A DNA stretch of 64,000 nt, taken from NCBI GenBank assembly GCA_903821605.1, contig CAIJLZ010000004.1:62001-126000 (forward strand), in the 5' to 3' direction. How positions within the stretch are numbered: the first letter of the stretch is position 1; every line of letters starts with the position of its first letter. Below the pieces are notes generated by a model. The model was not told where the DNA came from. It worked only from the letters and a program-made list of their open reading frames with translations, and made no database searches. The position numbers and the translations under genes are program-made. Origin of the DNA: an uncultured Sphingomonadales bacterium (GTDB lineage Bacteria; Pseudomonadota; Alphaproteobacteria; Sphingomonadales; Sphingomonadaceae). This document shows positions 20,716 through 28,974 of this stretch, one piece after another.

Positions 20716-20724
20716 TGTGGAAAA
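20716..20724 (-). promoter_or_regulatory. DnaA box (minus strand)
   Basis: TGTGGAAAA on the plus strand reads TTTTCCACA on the minus strand, which fits TTWTNCACA. Confidence 0.7.
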
Positions 20725-20826
20725 CTCCGTCCCCCTGTGGACGAATAGCGATGCGAGGGCGGGAGGGTTGCCCGGTTTATCCCCGGACTGATTTACGCAC
20801 CTCTTTTGCCTTGCCTTCTCCCGGCT

Positions 20827-20835
20827 TTATCCACA
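20827..20835 (+). promoter_or_regulatory. DnaA box, perfect
   Basis: TTATCCACA, the strongest E. coli-type DnaA box, ends 13 nt before the ppsR ATG. DnaA here could also influence ppsR transcription. Confidence 0.8.
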
Positions 20836-20848
20836 GAGTTTTCCCATC

Positions 20849-21673
20849 ATGGCTATTTTGCACGTCCATCTTGTCTCGGATTCCACTGGCGAAACCCTTG
20901 AGAATATCGCCAAGGCTGCGCTCGCCCAATTTGACGGGGTCGAGGCCGTCAAACATTTCTGGCCGATGGTTCGCAGCGAAGGCCATCTTGACCGGATCAT
21001 GCCGGAAATTGTCAGCCGACCGGGGTTGATTATCTACACGTTGGTCAATGCCGACATTCGACACAAGCTGGAATCGCATGGCGATCTATTGGGTTTGCCG
21101 ATGGTGGCGGCGCTTGATCCGGTGCTGGACGCGCTGACCCGCATGTTGGGCCGACAGGCCAAGGCGCGCCCGGGCCAGCAGCATATGATGGATGCGGCCT
21201 ATTTCGCGCGGGTCGAAGCGATTGGCTTTACCATCGCCCATGATGATGGCGTGGCGCCGGAAAACTGGGAACAGGCCGATATCATCCTTGCCGGTGTATC
21301 GCGATCAAGCAAAACGCCGACCGCGATCTATCTTGCGAACAAGGGTTATAAGGTCGCGAACATTCCGATTGTGGTGGAGTCACCGCCGCCCCCTGCTCTT
21401 TTCCATCTCAAGCATCCGCTGGTTGTCGGGCTGACCACCAGCGGTGATCGGTTGATGCAGGTGCGGCGCAATCGCTTGTTGTCGCTCAACCAATCCCCCG
21501 AAACCGCCTATGTTGACCAAGAGGCGATCAGCCGTGAACTTGCCTATGCGCGACGGCTTTTCGCGGATAATGACTGGCCGGTGATTGATGTCACGCGTCG
21601 TTCCATTGAGGAAACGGCAGCCGCGATCATCAATGTCCATAATTTGCGGCGGATGGAAACGAACCAGCCATGA
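20849..21673 (+). CDS. ppsR: Pyruvate phosphate dikinase / PEP synthase regulatory protein (DUF299)
   Basis: ADP-dependent kinase and phosphorylase that switches PPDK or PEP synthase off and on. The 274-residue protein begins MAILHVHLVSDSTGETLEN and has the P-loop GVSRSSKTPTAIYLANKG at about 148-165. It opens a coupled rightward operon: the maf ATG overlaps its stop by 4 bp. Which target enzyme it regulates is not visible in this window. Confidence 0.93.
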   Translation: MAILHVHLVSDSTGETLENIAKAALAQFDGVEAVKHFWPMVRSEGHLDRIMPEIVSRPGLIIYTLVNADIRHKLESHGDLLGLPMVAALDPVLDALTRMLGRQAKARPGQQHMMDAAYFARVEAIGFTIAHDDGVAPENWEQADIILAGVSRSSKTPTAIYLANKGYKVANIPIVVESPPPPALFHLKHPLVVGLTTSGDRLMQVRRNRLLSLNQSPETAYVDQEAISRELAYARRLFADNDWPVIDVTRRSIEETAAAIINVHNLRRMETNQP

Positions 21674-22266
21674 CCCTGATCCTCGCATCTCGCAGCAGTG
21701 CGCGACAGGCAATGCTGCGCGCCGCCCACATATCCTATCGCGTCGAATTGCCCGATGCCGACGAGGATGTGGCCAAGGCGGCGTTTCGTAGCACCAACAC
21801 CGATCCGCAGGCGCTGGCCATGTATCTTGCCGAGTTCAAGGCACAGGCGCTGAACCCGGTTGACCCAACGACCTTGATCATCGGCAGCGATCAGACGCTG
21901 GCGCTGGATGATGGATCCATGCTCGACAAGGCGCGCGACCAAGACGAACTGGCCTGCCAATTACGCCGCATGGCGGGGCGGACGCATCAGTTGATCAGCG
22001 CGGCCGTTTTGGTGCGCGGCGGAGAGGTGATCTGGCGGGATGTGGAGCGTGTGGCGTTGACGATGCGCCCGCTTAGCGATGATTTCATCCGCGATTATAT
22101 TGCGCGGGAGTGGGACGAAGTGCGCTTCTGCGTCGGGGGCTATCGGATCGAGGGACATGGCGTGCAATTGTTCGACCGGATCGAAGGCAGCCATTTTGCA
22201 ATCATGGGCCTGCCGCTGTTGTCACTGCTCCGCGCGTTGCGCGCGCAGGGGATATTGGCCTCATGA
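21670..22266 (+). CDS. Maf-like nucleotide pyrophosphatase
   Basis: 198-residue Maf/HAM1-type protein that hydrolyses non-canonical or ordinary dNTP/NTPs to monophosphates. It has LILASRSSARQAMLRAA at the N-terminus, IIGSDQTLALDDG with the catalytic Asp, and the DEVRFCVGGYRIEGHG segment. The usual YRSAGAY-like motif is altered (CVGGYRIEG), as seen in the alphaproteobacterial branch. Coupled to ppsR and aroE by ATGA overlaps. Confidence 0.9.
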   Translation: MTLILASRSSARQAMLRAAHISYRVELPDADEDVAKAAFRSTNTDPQALAMYLAEFKAQALNPVDPTTLIIGSDQTLALDDGSMLDKARDQDELACQLRRMAGRTHQLISAAVLVRGGEVIWRDVERVALTMRPLSDDFIRDYIAREWDEVRFCVGGYRIEGHGVQLFDRIEGSHFAIMGLPLLSLLRALRAQGILAS

Positions 22267-23084
22267 CGTCAGCTTTTGCGAGCGTGATCGGTGATCCGAT
22301 TGCCCAATCCAAATCCCCCAAAATCCACCTTTTCTGGGCCAAATGTCTTGGATTGGACGTGGACTATCGGGCTGATCTGGTGGCTGCGGCGGAATTGGCC
22401 GCTTATCTTGCGAGCCGTCGGGTCGATCCCTTGTGGCGAGGGTGCAATGTCACTGTGCCGCATAAGCAAGCGGTCATGGCGTGGTGCGATGATCTCTCGC
22501 CGCTTGCCGCCCGGGTCGGCGCGGTGAACTGCGTCGTGCGGCGTCATGATGGGACGTTGCATGGCGATAATAGCGATGTGGCCGGCTTTGCCTTACCGCT
22601 GCAAGCCCGGGGCTATGCCGGCGGCAAGGCGGTGATCTTGGGGGCGGGTGGAGCATCCCGGGCGGTGGTCGCGGCGCTGGCGGATCTGGGCTGTCGCGAG
22701 TTGGTGATGATCAACCGCAACCAGTCGCGGATTGCGGACATGGCCGCCGACATGGGGTTAAGCATTGCGGCCTATGGTTGGGATGAAGCAGACGCCTTGC
22801 TCAATGGCGCGGCGGTGGTGGTCAATGCCAGTTCATTGGGAATGCAGGGCCAGCCGCCTTTGCCAATCCGGCTTGATCACCTGCCACTTGATGCCATCGT
22901 CAATGACATTGTCTATGCCCCGCTTGAAACCGCCCTCTTGGCTGCAGCACGGGCGCGCGGCAATGCGGTGATTGATGGGTTGGAGATGTTGATCGGCCAG
23001 GCGGCCCGCGCCTTTGAACTGTTCTTTGGCATGTCGCCGCCGCGCGAACGCGATGCGGAACTGCGGGTGATTTTGACGTCATGA
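22263..23084 (+). CDS. aroE: Shikimate dehydrogenase
   Basis: NADPH reduction of 3-dehydroshikimate. From the ATG at 22263 (ATGA junction with maf) the product is 273 residues: IGDPIAQSKSPKIH substrate loop, CNVTVPHKQAV with the catalytic lysine, GDNSDVAGF with its Asp partner, and LGAGGASRAVVAAL for the cofactor. With aroA at the window start it is a second shikimate gene here, in a separate operon. Confidence 0.95.
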   Translation: MTSAFASVIGDPIAQSKSPKIHLFWAKCLGLDVDYRADLVAAAELAAYLASRRVDPLWRGCNVTVPHKQAVMAWCDDLSPLAARVGAVNCVVRRHDGTLHGDNSDVAGFALPLQARGYAGGKAVILGAGGASRAVVAALADLGCRELVMINRNQSRIADMAADMGLSIAAYGWDEADALLNGAAVVVNASSLGMQGQPPLPIRLDHLPLDAIVNDIVYAPLETALLAAARARGNAVIDGLEMLIGQAARAFELFFGMSPPRERDAELRVILTS

Positions 23085-23677
23085 CGCTGGTCATCGGCCT
23101 GACCGGTTCGATCGGCATGGGGAAATCGGCCGCCGCCCGTTTCTTTCGGAAATGGCGGGTGCCGTTGTTCGATGCCGATGCCGCGGTGCATGTGTTGCAG
23201 GGCCCGGGCGGCGATCTTGTGCCGCAGATTGAAGCTGCTTTTCCCGGATCGACCGGGCCGCAGGGCGTGGATCGGCAGTTGTTGGGCAAGATGGTGCTGG
23301 GTGATCCGGTTCGCTTGCGCCAGCTTGAGCGCATGGTGCATCCGGCGGTGGGACAGATGCGCCGCGCCTTTCTGCGCCGCCATCGCGCCGCGCCGATGGT
23401 CGTGCTCGATATTCCCTTATTGTTTGAAAAAGGGGGCAGCCGAGACATTGATCTTGTCGTGGTGGTGTCGGCCCCGGCATGGAAACAGCGCAAGCGGGTG
23501 CTTGCACGCCCCGGCATGACGACCGCAAGGTTCGCGCAGATCCGCCGATTGCAGGTGCCGGATGCCGAAAAACGACGCCGCGCCGATGTGGTGATTGATA
23601 CCGGCGGCACGATGGAAAAAACTTCGGCCCAGATTCGACACTTGGTGGCTTGCATCCGCGCAAAGAGAGTCCGATAA
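23081..23677 (+). CDS. coaE: Dephospho-CoA kinase
   Basis: Last step of CoA synthesis. The 198-residue protein begins MTLVIGLTGSIGMGKS with Walker A at 8-16, followed by VPLFDADAAVH and LDIPLLFEKGG. Overlaps aroE by 4 bp; dnaQ starts 10 bp after its stop. Confidence 0.96.
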   Translation: MTLVIGLTGSIGMGKSAAARFFRKWRVPLFDADAAVHVLQGPGGDLVPQIEAAFPGSTGPQGVDRQLLGKMVLGDPVRLRQLERMVHPAVGQMRRAFLRRHRAAPMVVLDIPLLFEKGGSRDIDLVVVVSAPAWKQRKRVLARPGMTTARFAQIRRLQVPDAEKRRRADVVIDTGGTMEKTSAQIRHLVACIRAKRVR

Positions 23678-23687
23678 CAAGACTCCA

Positions 23688-24452
23688 ATGCGAGAGATTG
23701 TATTCGATACCGAGACAACAGGCCTGAGCCCCAAGGATGGGCATCGGCTGGTCGAAATTGGATGCATTGAACTCATCAACCGGGTCGAAACCGGTCGCCA
23801 TTTCCACTGCTATCTCAACCCTGAACGCGCGATGCCAAGCGAAGCGCAGGCCGTGCATGGCCTGAGCGAGATATTCCTGTCGGATAAGCCGCTGTTCGGC
23901 ATGGTGGTAACCGACTTTCTCGACTTTATCGGCGATAGCCCGATGATTGCGCACAATGCGCGGTTCGATTTCGGGTTCATCAACAATGAATTGCAGATGC
24001 TTGGCTTGGAAGCGATTGCGTTGAGTCGCATGGTCGACACGCTCGAAATCGCGCGCGGGCGTCACCCTGGCGCAAAGCACACGTTGGATGCGCTGTGCAC
24101 GCGCTATGGTGTTGATCGGTCGCAGCGCACGCTGCACGGTGCGTTGATCGACGCCCAATTGCTGGCGCAAGTCTATGTCGAGTTGATGGGCGGTCGACAG
24201 ATCGGGCTGGAACTTGTTGCAGATGTCCAGGTCGAGACGATCGCAATCGACCAGCCGGATAGCTGGCAAGCGCGTCCCGCCTCGTCGATGCAGCGGGTGC
24301 AGCGGGCAGCGCGGTCATTCACGCCATCGGCCGAGGAGCTTGCTCGGCACGAAAAGTTCATTGCCAAGCTCGACCAAGCGCTTTGGCCGTTGGTCGAGCC
24401 ACCGGCATCATTAATGGAAACGGCAATTCTGCCGTCCATGGATCAGGACTAG
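23688..24452 (+). CDS. dnaQ: DNA polymerase III epsilon subunit (3'-5' proofreading exonuclease)
   Basis: DEDDh exonuclease of 254 residues. Exo I is FDTETTGL (D7, E9), Exo II is IAHNARFDFGFINNEL, and the C-terminal motif is RTLHGALIDAQLLAQVY with the His and Asp. The ATG at 23688 gives the standard N-terminus MREIVFDTETTG; an upstream in-frame ATG would add 31 non-conserved residues. It is the fifth gene of the origin-proximal operon. Confidence 0.95.
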   Translation: MREIVFDTETTGLSPKDGHRLVEIGCIELINRVETGRHFHCYLNPERAMPSEAQAVHGLSEIFLSDKPLFGMVVTDFLDFIGDSPMIAHNARFDFGFINNELQMLGLEAIALSRMVDTLEIARGRHPGAKHTLDALCTRYGVDRSQRTLHGALIDAQLLAQVYVELMGGRQIGLELVADVQVETIAIDQPDSWQARPASSMQRVQRAARSFTPSAEELARHEKFIAKLDQALWPLVEPPASLMETAILPSMDQD

Positions 24453-24493
24453 ACCAAGGGGGTCTTGTCCGTTGAAGGAAGGAGCTGTCTGAC

Positions 24494-25081
24494 ATGGACA
24501 TTCGGATTTCGGGCCACCAGGTCGATACGGGTGCGGCACTGAAGGAACATGTTAAGGAGCGCCTTCAGGCGATCGCGGACAAATATTTCGCGCGCGCGCT
24601 GTCGGCGCATGCCACGTTCAACAAGGGCCCGCACGATCATGGCTTCCGTTGTGACATCGTGGCGCATGTCATGCAGGGCGTGATACTCAAGGGCACGGCT
24701 GATGCGCAGGATGCCCATCTCGCCTTCGACATGGCGTCCGACAAGATCGAAAAGCAGCTGCGCCGCTATATGCGCCGCCTCAAGGACAAGCACAGCAACA
24801 ATGTGCCGGTCATTACACCGTCGCTCGAAGAAGGTTTCGATGCCAGCTACACGGTATTCGATGTGCCCGAATCGGATGAGGGCATTCCCGATAATCCGCT
24901 GATCATCGCCGAGACCAAGGTCGACATTCCCCAGTCCAGCGTGTCGGATGCGGTGATGATGCTCGATTTACGCAATACCAACGCCTTGATGTTCATAAAT
25001 GACGCGACAGGCGCCTATAACATGGTCTATCGGCGCCACGACGGCAGCATCGGATGGGTTGAACCGAAGCAGGCCGCCTGA
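24494..25081 (+). CDS. hpf: Ribosome hibernation promoting factor, long form
   Basis: Binds the 30S decoding region and dimerises ribosomes into 100S particles in stationary phase. The 195-residue protein has the N-terminal RaiA-like domain (MDIRISGHQVDTGAALKEHV) and a C-terminal domain (about 130-195: SDAVMMLDLRNTNALMFIND ... NMVYRRHDGSIGWVEPK) that defines the long, self-dimerising form. AAGGAAGGAG lies before the ATG. A hairpin and then ptsN follow. Confidence 0.95.
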   Translation: MDIRISGHQVDTGAALKEHVKERLQAIADKYFARALSAHATFNKGPHDHGFRCDIVAHVMQGVILKGTADAQDAHLAFDMASDKIEKQLRRYMRRLKDKHSNNVPVITPSLEEGFDASYTVFDVPESDEGIPDNPLIIAETKVDIPQSSVSDAVMMLDLRNTNALMFINDATGAYNMVYRRHDGSIGWVEPKQAA

Positions 25082-25090
25082 TCATGGCCT

Positions 25091-25126
25091 AGGGCCGATG
25101 CGGTTGGAATCAGCCGCACCGGCCCT
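25091..25126 (+). other. Hairpin between hpf and ptsN
   Basis: AGGGCCG (25091-25097) pairs with CGGCCCT (25120-25126), and TGCGG (25099-25103) with CCGCA (25114-25118) inside it. No U-tract follows, so it is more likely an mRNA processing or stabilising element than a terminator. Confidence 0.45.
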
Positions 25127-25152
25127 GTAGTTGCGGAAGCCCGTTCGGCGAG

Positions 25153-25620
25153 ATGACAGAGTTTCAAACATTATTGGCCGTGGACGCGGTGATCGATGGC
25201 ATCACCCCCACGTCCAAAAAGAACCTCTTCCAGCTCATCGCCAAGGAAATGGGGCGGCGTTGCGCCATCCCGGCCGCGACGATTGCGGCCTCGCTCAACC
25301 AGCGCGAAAAACTCGGCAGCACCGGTTTTGGGGGTGGGGTTGCCATTCCCCATGGCCGGATCGATGGGCTCACCCGGGTGACCGGCATGTTCATTCGGTT
25401 GGGTCAGCCCATGGCCTATGATGCGGTCGATCATCTCCCGGTTGACCTCATCTTCGTGCTGCTTTCCCCCAAACAGGCGAGCGTCGCGCATTTGAAAGCG
25501 CTGGCCCAGGTCAGCCGCGCTTTTCGCAATCGCCAGTTCGTCGACAATTTGCGCGGTGCCATGTCGGTTGATGCGCTTTATGCCCTGTTTGCGACCCTCG
25601 ATAGCCGTCACGCGGCCTGA
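25153..25620 (+). CDS. ptsN: PTS IIA-Ntr nitrogen regulatory protein
   Basis: Phospho-acceptor of the nitrogen PTS, phosphorylated by NPr/EI-Ntr at a histidine; here H67 in GGGVAIPHGRI. The 155-residue protein has the usual GSTGFGGGVAIPHG and VDLIFVLLSP segments. hpf-ptsN order is widespread in proteobacteria. It could link nitrogen or potassium status to the methylamine genes at 36-47 kb, but nothing in the sequence shows this. Confidence 0.94.
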   Translation: MTEFQTLLAVDAVIDGITPTSKKNLFQLIAKEMGRRCAIPAATIAASLNQREKLGSTGFGGGVAIPHGRIDGLTRVTGMFIRLGQPMAYDAVDHLPVDLIFVLLSPKQASVAHLKALAQVSRAFRNRQFVDNLRGAMSVDALYALFATLDSRHAA

Positions 25621-25656
25621 TATGGGGCCAAGGCGCATGAGCCGGTCAGCCGGTTG

Positions 25657-25998
25657 ATGGGCGCTCGGCTTGCCAGCGGTGTCTTGGCCAGCGCGCTGAT
25701 CCGCTTGGCGGAACAGGCGGGTGGCCATGCGATGGTGTTGCACAAGGGGCATGCCGAAGCGGGGGCATTTCTCCTCGAACTCTATGAGAAAGGACGATTT
25801 TGTCACTTTCTTGAACGGGTCTGGACGGTTGAGGGCGGCTATCGTTGGCGTCCGCTGCCATGGTCGGCGGACAATACCGAAGCGGATCGCGGCGCATTTC
25901 GTTCCCGCCGTCTGCACAGCGACCCCGATCTGTGGATCATTGAACTAGACGTCGCGGATGAACAACGGTTCACCGTGGATATGCCGATCGGCGCTTGA
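25657..25998 (+). CDS. DUF1491 family protein
   Basis: 113-residue soluble protein with ALIRLAEQAGGHAMVLHKGH and DPDLWIIELDVADEQRF, which I recognise as the alphaproteobacterial DUF1491 family. Function is not known. The ATG at 25657 was used; a TTG one codon earlier is also possible. It starts 36 bp after ptsN. Confidence 0.8.
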   Translation: MGARLASGVLASALIRLAEQAGGHAMVLHKGHAEAGAFLLELYEKGRFCHFLERVWTVEGGYRWRPLPWSADNTEADRGAFRSRRLHSDPDLWIIELDVADEQRFTVDMPIGA

Positions 25999-26164
25999 CC
26001 CCGCTGCATTGCAGCATAATAGGGCTGCACCTGTTAGTTGCGCAGGGTTGATCCAAGTCGATGACGGACGGATCGGCCACGCAGACGGGGGTACCGACGG
26101 GGGCAAGATGTAATTTGCCCTTGAAATAGTGTGCAGTCGGGCCACCGCATATTTTTGGAAGTTC

Positions 26165-26806
26165 ATGTCTAAGTTTAATATGGGTGCCGTGTTTGGTGCC
26201 GCAGTTCTTTTCTTTTCGGTGGCTGGCCTGACGGCTGCCCCGGGCCTTGCGGAAGGCCTTTCGGCCTCGGCTGTTCAGCCGGTTGCCACGTCGACAGAAT
26301 CGGACATTCGCGTCCTGAAGATCGACTCCGCCGTATTTTCTCAAGATAATAGTGATGTCCTCTCCCGTTCCCGCATCGGAGATAACGCCGTGGCCAGCAG
26401 CCTCAGCGACCTTGTGCGGCAACTTGCCACCAACCAAACCGCTGACGCCGATCAGGAATGCCTGGCCGGTGCCGTTTATTTCGAGTCCAAGGGCGAACCG
26501 CTTGAGGGCCAGCATGCGGTGGCGGAAGTGATTATCAACCGCACGAAATCGGGTCTTTTCCCGAAGTCGTTCTGCTCGGTCGTGTTCCAGCGCGGCCAGT
26601 TCGCTTTTGCCCATGGCAAGTCGATGGGCTCGATTCCGCGTGAATCGGCGGCATGGCGCAACGCGGTGGCCATCGCCTTGATCGCAACCGAGAATCGCTG
26701 GAAAGATGTTGTGCCGAACGCACTATATTTCCATGCGCGTCGGGTCTCGCCGAACTGGGATCGCAGCAAGATCGCATCGGTCGGCAATCACATCTTTTAC
26801 CGTTGA
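26165..26806 (+). CDS. Secreted cell-wall hydrolase (SleB-like)
   Basis: 213-residue exported protein with a hydrophobic signal (about 6-30) and a C-terminal Hydrolase_2 domain: CLAGAVYFESKGEPLEGQHAV with the predicted catalytic glutamate, VIINRTKSGLFPKSFC, RGQFAFAHGKSM and ALYFHARRVSPNW. Related to spore cortex lytic SleB; in Gram-negatives such proteins remodel peptidoglycan. Start chosen at MSKFNMGAVF because the signal peptide follows directly. Ends at a strong terminator. Confidence 0.9.
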   Translation: MSKFNMGAVFGAAVLFFSVAGLTAAPGLAEGLSASAVQPVATSTESDIRVLKIDSAVFSQDNSDVLSRSRIGDNAVASSLSDLVRQLATNQTADADQECLAGAVYFESKGEPLEGQHAVAEVIINRTKSGLFPKSFCSVVFQRGQFAFAHGKSMGSIPRESAAWRNAVAIALIATENRWKDVVPNALYFHARRVSPNWDRSKIASVGNHIFYR

Positions 26807-26840
26807 TCGGGCGCCGTCGGCGCTGACGACGATGAAAAAA

Positions 26841-26869
26841 AGCCCGGGGCGATATGATCGCGCCGGGCT
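26841..26869. terminator. Strong bidirectional terminator
   Basis: AGCCCGG and CCGGGCT form the outer stem, with inner GCGAT/ATCGC. A6-7 precedes and T6 follows. It separates the convergent cell-wall hydrolase and acyltransferase genes. Confidence 0.93.
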
Positions 26870-26893
26870 TTTTTATAGGTGGTGCTGATGCGA

Positions 26894-28045
26894 TCAGGTT
26901 AAGGCGCGGGCGTAGACGCGATAGACCTTGTTGATTTTGCTTTCGATCATCTCGGCGATTGAGCGCATCCCCTGATTATCATCGAGGATCCAGCCGATCT
27001 CGGCACGTGAGCTACCATAACGCGCCACCGAAGCCTGACGGATATATTCGATCATCATGAAGGCGAGTTGGCTGGCCAAGCGGGAAGATTGCAAATGCGT
27101 CGCCACGCCCATCAATGGCACCCGCATGGTGCGCACCTTGGGGGCGCGCAGCCACCACAGCAACTTGGCCCAATTGAACGGCCATAGCGTGCCGCGATAA
27201 CCGATGAACTTCTCGTTCAGATCAGGCAGGGTGATCATGAAGGCAACCGGCTCGCCATCCACTTCGGCGACGCGGATCAGGTCATTATAGACGATCGGCT
27301 TCAACTTTTTACCGACATGGGCAATTTCGTCGGCGGTCAGCGGCACAAAGCCCCAATTATCGGACCAGGCATTATTGAGCAGGTCGAGCACCAGCGCTGC
27401 TTCCTTATCGAAATGGCGCTTGTCGATCTCGCGAATGCGAATGCGGGCATTGCGTTCACCGCTGGCGATGACGCGCGACACGATGCCGGGAAACTCCCGG
27501 CTGATGTCGACCTCATAGGTGTAGAGATCCTTGATCCCCCCATAGCCCAGCGCCTCGATCCAGCCTTGATATTGCGGCAGGTGGTGCCCCATCATGACCG
27601 TTGGCGGATGGTCGAATCCTTGGACCAGCAGGCCCGGCTCATCCCAGATGCTGAGGCTCATCGGGCCGATCGCGCGGGTCATGCCCTCGGCCTTGAGCCA
27701 ATCTTCGGCCGTTGCGATCAGCGCCTGTGCGGTCGCTTCGTCCGCTGCCTCCATCAGCCCCCAGAAGCCGGTGCCCGGGCCAAAGCCCTGCTCTACCGGC
27801 TGACGAAGCGCGAGGTCGTCAACATGGGCGGAGATCCGCCCGGTCACTTCGCCCTTATCGTCAAGGGCGAGGAACAATTGCAGCCGGCCATGGCCGAACC
27901 AAGGGTTCTTGCCGGGCGTGATCAGCGCATGCATCTCGTCCCGCAAGGGCGGCACCCAATTCGGGTCATGACGGTACAGCCGGAAAGGCAGTTCGACAAA
28001 GGCGCGCTTTTGGGCGCGCGACGTGACCGGGACAATCTCGACCAT
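26894..28045 (-). CDS. YghO-like GNAT-fold acyltransferase, candidate bacterial ceramide synthase
   Basis: 383-residue cytoplasmic protein starting MVEIVPVTSRAQKRAFVELP, with LYRHDPNWVPPLRDEMHALI and a C-terminal GNAT-like half (HLQSSRLASQLAFMMIEYIR, EIGWILDDNQGM). I recognise the YghO-like family often named 'N-acetyltransferase'. From memory, the Caulobacter ceramide synthase is of this type; that match is not checked. It follows an FA2H-like hydroxylase by 5 bp. Sphingomonads make ceramide-based glycolipids with a 2-hydroxy acyl chain, which fits an acyltransferase plus hydroxylase pair. The family name is fairly secure; the substrate is inference. Confidence 0.7.
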   Translation of the reverse strand: MVEIVPVTSRAQKRAFVELPFRLYRHDPNWVPPLRDEMHALITPGKNPWFGHGRLQLFLALDDKGEVTGRISAHVDDLALRQPVEQGFGPGTGFWGLMEAADEATAQALIATAEDWLKAEGMTRAIGPMSLSIWDEPGLLVQGFDHPPTVMMGHHLPQYQGWIEALGYGGIKDLYTYEVDISREFPGIVSRVIASGERNARIRIREIDKRHFDKEAALVLDLLNNAWSDNWGFVPLTADEIAHVGKKLKPIVYNDLIRVAEVDGEPVAFMITLPDLNEKFIGYRGTLWPFNWAKLLWWLRAPKVRTMRVPLMGVATHLQSSRLASQLAFMMIEYIRQASVARYGSSRAEIGWILDDNQGMRSIAEMIESKINKVYRVYARALT

Positions 28046-28050
28046 GTAGG

Positions 28051-28815
28051 TTAGGCCGCTTTGTCACGTTGGCGCGGATGACCGACGACAACCCCGCCCG
28101 ACAAATCGGCGACCTTCGGATAGCGCCGCGCCATTTCCGGCGTATAGCCGAGGCAGAACACATTCGGGCTTTTCTGCGGGCGATCCTGACGTTCGTAGAA
28201 AGTGCCGAACAGCCGGTCCCAGAAGAAATTGGTGATCCCGAAATTGCCGTCTTCGTCATGGAAATGATGCGCCATGTGGCGCGCCTTGATATCGGCGAGG
28301 AAGCGGTTTTTCGGCTTGTAAGACAGATGCTGGATGCAATGGCAGAATTCATAAAAGGCCGTGCACAACAGGCCCGTCGCAAACGCGAGCACCGCGCCGC
28401 TTTCGCCACCGATCAGCCAGCCAATCGGGGCCGTCGCCAGCGCGATGGTTGGCAATGTGGTGTGCAGCGCGCCGAACAGCACCTCAAGATGGTTTGGATC
28501 TTGATGATGGTCGTAATGAATGCGTTTCCATGTTGATGCCAGCAACGGCACCTTGAACATCCAACGGCTATGCAGGATCCAGCGGTGGATCACATACCAA
28601 GCGAGCGGATAGATCATCACGGCGGCCATCACAGCTGCCACACTGCTCAGCAGCGCAACCGGCTGGCGCACGACATAGCCGAAGCCGATGGCGGCAAGGC
28701 CGAGATAGACGACAATCGCGGGATATTGGAAATAAGCGATAATCAACTCACGCAGCGTCATGCGATCAAGGTGATGCCGGCGATTCCAGAAGCCCTGTTC
28801 CGTATTGGCGACCAT
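28051..28815 (-). CDS. Fatty-acid hydroxylase superfamily membrane protein, FA2H/Scs7-like
   Basis: Di-iron membrane hydroxylase of 254 residues with about four membrane segments. The histidine boxes are HRWILH, RIHYDHH, then CHCIQH and ARHMAHHFHDEDGNFGIT followed by FFWDRLFGT. The last phrase resembles the C-terminal box of FA2H/Scs7 ceramide 2-hydroxylases more than sterol desaturases. GGGA precedes the ATG at 28815; in-frame ATGs at 28827 and 28896 are alternatives. It is upstream of the YghO-like gene in one leftward operon and diverges from folK. Confidence 0.8.
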   Translation of the reverse strand: MVANTEQGFWNRRHHLDRMTLRELIIAYFQYPAIVVYLGLAAIGFGYVVRQPVALLSSVAAVMAAVMIYPLAWYVIHRWILHSRWMFKVPLLASTWKRIHYDHHQDPNHLEVLFGALHTTLPTIALATAPIGWLIGGESGAVLAFATGLLCTAFYEFCHCIQHLSYKPKNRFLADIKARHMAHHFHDEDGNFGITNFFWDRLFGTFYERQDRPQKSPNVFCLGYTPEMARRYPKVADLSGGVVVGHPRQRDKAA

Positions 28816-28974
28816 AAAAAATCCCATCAAGAAGTTGACTGGCGATGCGCCCTCGATAGCCTCATGCCCCAATCTGCTTTTTCCCTGCCAAGCCATTGCG
28901 GCAGGATTAGGGCCGAACCGCCGTTATGGGCGCTTTGGGCTGACGGGTGGATGAACATGCGCTATGGCCGGGTC

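Larger units (their letters stand above)
20565..20848. other. Candidate chromosome replication origin (oriC)
   Basis: This 284-bp gap separates divergent hemE and ppsR. It has an AT-rich stretch next to hemE (about 20565-20600), three GAGTC motifs spaced exactly 10 bp (20663, 20673, 20683) plus GATTC at 20705, a perfect DnaA box at 20827-20835, a consensus-compatible box on the other strand at 20716-20724, and weaker ones at 20736-20744 and 20777-20785. In Caulobacter crescentus the origin lies next to hemE. The ppsR-maf-aroE-coaE-dnaQ order that follows is the same origin-side order. Confidence 0.75.

Noticed and set aside
20777-20785. TTATCCCCG as a third good DnaA box
   Set aside because: It matches only 7 of 9 and is listed just as a weak site in the oriC description.
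20565-20848. CtrA boxes in the origin region as in Caulobacter
   Set aside because: No TTAA-N7-TTAA is present in the gap, so CtrA control of initiation is not supported here.
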